Part shown: positions 58,381-64,000 of the stretch, in pieces
Layout: every line of letters starts with the position of its first letter
Position numbering within the stretch: the first letter of the stretch is position 1
Assembly: GCA_002943765.1 (NCBI GenBank)
Contig: PQWQ01000015.1
Location: 1,054,001-1,118,000, forward strand
Length of the DNA: 64,000 nucleotides
DNA from: Psoroptes ovis
Taxonomy: Eukaryota > Arthropoda > Arachnida > Sarcoptiformes > Psoroptidae
Direction: 5' to 3'
Notes under the pieces: model-generated
Told to the model about the DNA's origin: nothing
Seen by the model: only the letters and a program-made list of their open reading frames with translations
The model's database searches: none
Position numbers and translations under genes: made by a program

Positions 58381-61300
58381 TCCAATTGATTTTACATTCA
58401 ATTCCTAGGCAATTTTGTTGCCAGAATTTTTCGTACTTTCAAACGAAATTTTTTTGTGTTTTCGTGGAATTTCAAGGAATTCACAGAACTCATAATTCAT
58501 GGCGAAATTCGCCAGGAAAAAAATTTGGTGCAAAAAAGAGCCCGGTAAAATACTCAAATGAACGAACGAAAAATCACTCAAAAAAAAGAATCAATGAAGA
58601 CATGGTACCAATAATGGTCGGTCACAGAAATTTAAAATTGAGAAATAAACGAAATTTGGAAAATGATGGATTAATTAAATTGTCAATCTTTGAAACGAAC
58701 TAAAAAATTTCTAAAACTTTTGACAATCATGATGTGATATCATTATCTTCAAACCTACACACAAACAAGCGCACACACGCCGAGATAGCGCCGGAATCAT
58801 GGAGAATTTTTGAATAATTTTGCATATTTGAGGGTGTTTTACTTGAATATCTCTGGATATCTTTGAATAATTTGAATATTCTGAATTCATACAACTTTTA
58901 CCCAATTATTCACTGTTATTCAATGTATTTAATAAATGGTTGGACCATTTTTATATTTTATTTTATTGACAATATTTAAATATTTCTTTGTTTGTTTATT
59001 TGTGAAAATCATTTTCTCATTTTCTCGTATTATTTATGTATTTCATTGCTTTCAAACACATACACACACACACCAACACAAACACTTGCACATCATCATT
59101 ATCATAATCATTAATATTATTAATGATTCAAAAATATGAAAATGAAAATGAATAAACAAAACACATAATATTCAATGGAAAAATATGAAATGGAAAAAAT
59201 TGTTTACAAAAGATAAAAATGCGACATTTGCATTTTACAGTTTCAAAATTTTTTGTTTTTTATTCATTTTTGAAACTTATTCTTCTTTTAAAAAATATGA
59301 ATCTGTGTGTGTTGATAATAGTCAATGTACATAAATGTGAATCATGTTTGATAATGATTGTTGGATAAATTTAAATGGTGAAATGTGCGAAAAACTTTTT
59401 CGCTCTTCTTTTCTGGCCAAAGAAGAATTATATTTGCAAGAATTTGGCCAAGAAAATTTGAAAAATTTCACTGAAAAATGCACAACAAAATCTTTAGAAA
59501 TTATGTCCCGCATCCATTATTCGGAATGTTTCATGATTCTTCCATGATTTAAAAACTTTCATTGTTATTCAATGTTCATTTTTGAAAGTTTATTTTTTCA
59601 TTTATTCATTTTATTCGATAGATTTAAATGTTGTCATTACATAATGTATGTGTCTGTTTGCACACAATAAATTGAATATATTGAGTCAAGATAAGCGAAA
59701 ATAAGTCTTGAAAAATGTGTGCAAAAATGCAACCAAATATAATAATGAAAATACATTAAAAACAAAATGACTTTAAGAGTGTGTTTATGAAAAATTAAAA
59801 TTCAAAAATGAAAAAATAAAACTTTTAAATTTTTTTTTTTAAATAAAAAACAAAAAGTTTCAAAATGTTTATTTTGTTTTTGTTTATTTATTTGTTTGAA
59901 TAAAATGTCCATTTTTTCTAATACTTTAAATAGGATTTATGCTCATTCATTATCGCCAACATTCCCATCACCATTTTTGTCATCAACAGCGACATGGACG
60001 CATACAGCAAAAATGGATCATCATCACCATCACCATCATTGTTTGATTCTTATAATTTATGGCAAACATTTAGGATTTAAAATATTGAATTTTGAAATAA
60101 GGAAAAAATATTTTGAAAATGAGGAAAAGACATTAATTTGACATGCGAAATGTAAACAACAATATTTAAAATGTCATCTGATTTTTTCAAAATTATTTTT
60201 GATTTGAAACAATTATTAAGAAAATCAATTAATTTTTTTCGAAATGGATTTCAAGTGAAATACAATGGTGTTTAAGGGGAAGTAATATTTAAAAAAATCA
60301 GAATTATTGAAAATCATAATTATCGAAATGATAATTAATTGAAAATGTTTCAAATTTCCCATGGAATTCATAACATAATGGATAATTAAATTTTCATAAT
60401 TATTCAATTATTCTAATATTCAATTAACGATGAAATGACACGCGATTTCAGATTGAAAAGTACTTATTTTGATTTCTTCGAATATTTATTGTTTCAAAAT
60501 TCAATACTTATTTTCATTGTTTTGTTTGTGTTGTTGTTTGTCAAAAAAAGAAAATTTAAATTCATTATTTGTCACTTTTGCAATTGTGTTTGCATTTATT
60601 GTTTGTTCATTAGTACATATTTCTCATGTGCATATTTGCGTATATTCATCAATTTATTTATGGAATTTTCATTTCATGGAAATTCTTTGATTTTTTTTGA
60701 TTCTCCTTTTTATTCATTCGTAAATTAGATAAATTCATTCAGAGAAAAAATTGGTAAAATTGAAATCAGGGAACGAAATTTGGAAATGGAAAAAAAATGT
60801 TCCAAAGGCAAATGATTCACGTTGAAATTCGTGATTTGCATGTCTAACGATATTTAAAATTTTCAAAAAAAAAATTACGAATCAAATAAATTGAAATATG
60901 AAAACAAAACAAAGCAAAAAATTGATTGAATTCAATTTAAAATTTTGTTTTGATGTTTTAAAAGATGGAAAATAAAAATTTTGAATTTTCAAAATAAATA
61001 AAATTATATAAACATACAACAAACACAATACACATATTCATATTCACTATTTTCTTAAATTTTATTCCGTCATTAGTTCCATGAAAAAATTAAGGGGGAA
61101 AAGCGGGGAAAGACAGCGAAAATGCAATTGTTTTTTGTAATGAAATTACAATTCAAACAAAAATTGATGATAATGCAATGGATTTCACTTTGTTATTATT
61201 ATCACCGAATATCGACGATAATACACGCATGTATGCGCGTGCACACAAATTTTTGTGAATCATTTGATGAATTACGCCAATGAATTCCAAGACAGAGATG

Positions 61301-64000
61301 ATGAGAATTCATTTGAAATTTTTTTTTATAGAAAATTCAAATATGAAAATCAGGAATCAACCAAATGAAATGAAAATTATTTGAATTTTCCAATGATTCC
61401 TGTTGTTGGATTTGTGTAAAATTTTCATGATGCATCATCATCATTGATTGATTCATTCATTGATGCTCGATGTCGTTAACGAGCAAACAAGAGAATAAAG
61501 CAAATAAACAAATAAAAACAAACAAACAAACGTACAAACAAACAAATGAATTGTTCATTTTGCCCCAATGAATGAATGCTAATGATATAATGAATCGAAG
61601 CTGAATTAATGCGAAAAATGCAATGATAACAATCGTAGGATGATTATCCGATAAACGGGGGCCTGTAGAAATGTAGGGTCGTTTCATTGCTGTATTTGCA
61701 TTTCCGTTGTTTTTACATTTTTTCCACATTTTTTTCACATTTCAACATTTTCAAATTTTCTTTCGAATTCTCCATTTGCTTCCTACAAACTCAGTGACAG
61801 CACATTATTCAATTTCTCCCTTGAATTTTTTACATATTTCACATTTGATTTTGTCTAGAGAGAAACACGCCAACTTATTCGTTGTCGATGGTTGGTTGGG
61901 TACCCTTTGCAGCGAATAAGACAAGGAGAAAATTCACTACATCTTCCCAAGCACACTAAAATAACGAATGTTCTAATTTAATATTTGAATCTTTGATTCT
62001 CCAAAAAAAAAAAAATTCCATTTACATTTGCATTCATTTTTTTTTTACATTTCATATCGTTTCATTCATTCATTCATTTTCTTTGGCTCTCTTTGACTCA
62101 CTCACTACTTTTTTTTTGAAGCTAATTTGAAAGTTTTGACATTTATAATAATAATAATAATAAATACAATAAATTACTTATTTCGTTTATATTTATTGCA
62201 TTTATATAATGTATAGTTTGTTATTTTTCAAAGAAAATATTTGTGAAAATATTCGCAAAAATTCTTCAAAAAACGAAGAAATTCCGAATGTCTGTGCATA
62301 TTTATTTATATTTTCTCCTAAAAAATGTATGCAAAAAGATGCAAAATAACAACGAACTGACTGACTGATTGAAATGAAATGCAAAGAATAAAATGAATTC
62401 AATTTTTTTTGTTTTGTTTCGAAAATGAGTTTCAAAACTCCAAATCCAATCAAAAATAACCAAACAAATAAATGAATTTGAATGAATAAATGAATCATTT
62501 TCAATGATCGAAAGATATGATGGAATTTTTGAAAAAAAAAATTTAATGCATATTTCTTTATTTTTATCATTAGTATTATCATACGAAATTTGATCACATT
62601 ATCATCATTTGAATTCTTGGTTTATCTAGTGCCAGCACAGTCATACATTCATCCATTCAGTCATTCATTCGTTCATCTGATCATTTGATCATCGTTTTCG
62701 TTTTATTCTTGCTTTCGTTTCCATTCATTCATTCATTTATTCATCTGATTATTGATTATCTAATCCATATAGTTATAACAATAGAATGGAAATAATCATC
62801 GAAAATAATAAATAAAAATCATTATTATTCTTATTATTATCATTATTCTTCTTATTGTTCATAAAAGAATTTTAAAATTTCAGAATTTTAAATTTGAAAA
62901 TTCTTGAAAAATTTGAAATAAAAATTGAGAATAAAAATTCGTTTGTATTAATTCTCAAATGGGACTTGTCTATTATTATTGTTATTATTATTTTTTGCCA
63001 ATTTTTTTCAACCAAATTTTCGTCGTTCACTACCAATGGCGCTTAAAGGCACGCATACAATAATTTTTTTTTATTTTATTATCATTATTTTTTATGATTG
63101 TAATACATTCAAACAATGATAATAACATTGATAATAATAAGAAGAAATAACAAGGAATATAAAGGAGAATTTTTCTAATTTTAATAATTTTTATTATTCT
63201 TATTCTTATTATTTGATTTCTTGTTCAATACAATCGTCTATATGTCTCATCTATCAAATTCTATTCACATCTTTGCATACATGCATTTCTATGCATTCAG
63301 CTTTAATTCAATTCATTTTCTTTCAAATTTTTCTTTGTATTATTCATACAGAATTTATTTAATTCAAATCAAATGAAAGAAAGAAATAATGATTATGCAT
63401 GAGGACCCAGTTGTTATTTTTGCTACTGCTGCTATCGATGTTATGGCAGTGATGTTATTCATTTTCATTTCAAAATTTTTTCTTTTTCATTTTTCAATTT
63501 TAAAGTTTTAAATGTTCAATGAAGCGAATTCTGTGTTACGAATGCATATGCAGAATCGTATGTGTGTGCGTGTTTGTGATTGGCAACGAGGAACGATTGG
63601 AAATGAAATGAAATGAAAATGGGAAACGGGTATGGAAATTTCCGAAATTTACAAATGCAAAATAAATGAAATTTGAAAACAAAAGGGGAGAAATTAAATG
63701 AATGAATGAATTGAGTGAAATCTTTGAAAATTTTCAGAAAATTCATAATATCTTAGGAATGCTTTGAGAGATCCTAAAGAAATTATTCGATTAAAATTTC
63801 ACAGAATTCTCCCTATTTTCGAGAAACAAACAAATTCCGAATGAAAACAACAAGACCAGCAGCAGCATCAACAACAACATCATTCATTATTTAATTGAAG
63901 GGAAAAGGAATGGATGTGAATTGAGGGGAAAATTCAACGATTTGAATGCAAACAAACAAAAACTCACATACAGAATCATCAACAGAATATCAGCACAAAC
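58381..64000. other. Gene-poor region with two weak ORFs and a hairpin
   Basis: Two short ORFs have less low-complexity composition: + 58386-58703 (105 codons, Lys/Arg/Asn-rich; begins with a non-ATG codon) and + 59344-59547 (67 codons from an ATG, with LAKEELYLQEFGQENLKNF and three Cys). I do not recognise either and would not call them genes. An 11-bp stem with a 25-base loop lies at 61874-61920. The rest is simple repeats and homopolymers. Confidence 0.45.
61874..61920. repeat. Short hairpin
   Basis: cttattcgttg (61874-61884) pairs with cagcgaataag (61910-61920), 11 pairs with one G-T wobble, across a 25-base loop that itself contains gggtaccc. Could be part of a transcript or chance. Confidence 0.35.

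Noticed and set aside
59344..59547. 67-codon ORF with ATG
   Set aside because: Composition plausible, but no family match and no supporting context; left as a note only.
1..64000. tRNA, rRNA or CRISPR arrays
   Set aside because: No tRNA arm signatures, rRNA blocks or regularly spaced repeats were seen.

Overview
Eukaryotic nuclear DNA. The window is very A/T-rich, with short GT-AG introns (mostly 55-70 bases), animal-only genes (a laminin gamma chain, a tandem receptor-type PTP cytoplasmic region) and many homopolymer and ATT/CAT/CA simple repeats. Gene compactness, base composition and protein divergence suggest a small arthropod, most likely an astigmatid (dust-mite-like) mite; the species is inference. 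All exon structures below were read by hand from splice consensus and reading-frame continuity.

Layout. 0-2.2 kb: 3' part of a Kelch/fibronectin host cell factor gene. 2.2-6.1 kb: no gene seen. 6.1-9.9 kb: an SLC43-type transporter (+) whose 3' end overlaps a convergent somatomedin-B-like secreted protein (-). 9.9-14.2 kb: mostly non-coding, with a 187-bp non-autonomous hAT element flanked by a perfect 8-bp target duplication. 14.2-21.6 kb: a small unrecognised ORF, EFR3 (+), a TSSK-like kinase (+) and AP-3 mu (-). 22.8-29.0 kb: laminin gamma (+). 29.8-32.5 kb: AIG1-like hydrolase (+), mitochondrial L34 (-), U4 snRNA (-), BCCIP (-). 33.3-42.3 kb: tandem PTP (+), cytochrome P450 (+), an unknown one-TM protein (+), a GT17-like protein (+), SEM1/DSS1 (-), RBM22 (+). 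42.5-43.4 kb: an island richer in G+C without a clear gene. 43.5-48.7 kb: PIGW (+), kappa GST (-) and an EGF/multipass/RING-CH protein (-). 48.7-64 kb: a 15-kb stretch with no confident gene, only simple repeats and two short coding-looking patches.

Function. The genes are ordinary housekeeping and cell-surface genes, packed tightly and often divergent or convergent, with no operon logic. Themes are membrane traffic and lipid signalling (EFR3, AP-3 mu, PIGW, AIG1), RNA processing (U4, RBM22), proteasome and DNA repair (SEM1, BCCIP), and the extracellular matrix (laminin gamma). Points most worth a second look: the hAT MITE; U4; a one-base frameshift in the first exon of AP-3 mu; a tandem PTP lacking the catalytic Asp in both domains; a GT17-like protein lacking the acidic metal-binding motif; an EGF-7TM-RING-CH protein; a signal-peptide ORF inside a laminin intron; and the G+C island at 42.5-43.4 kb.
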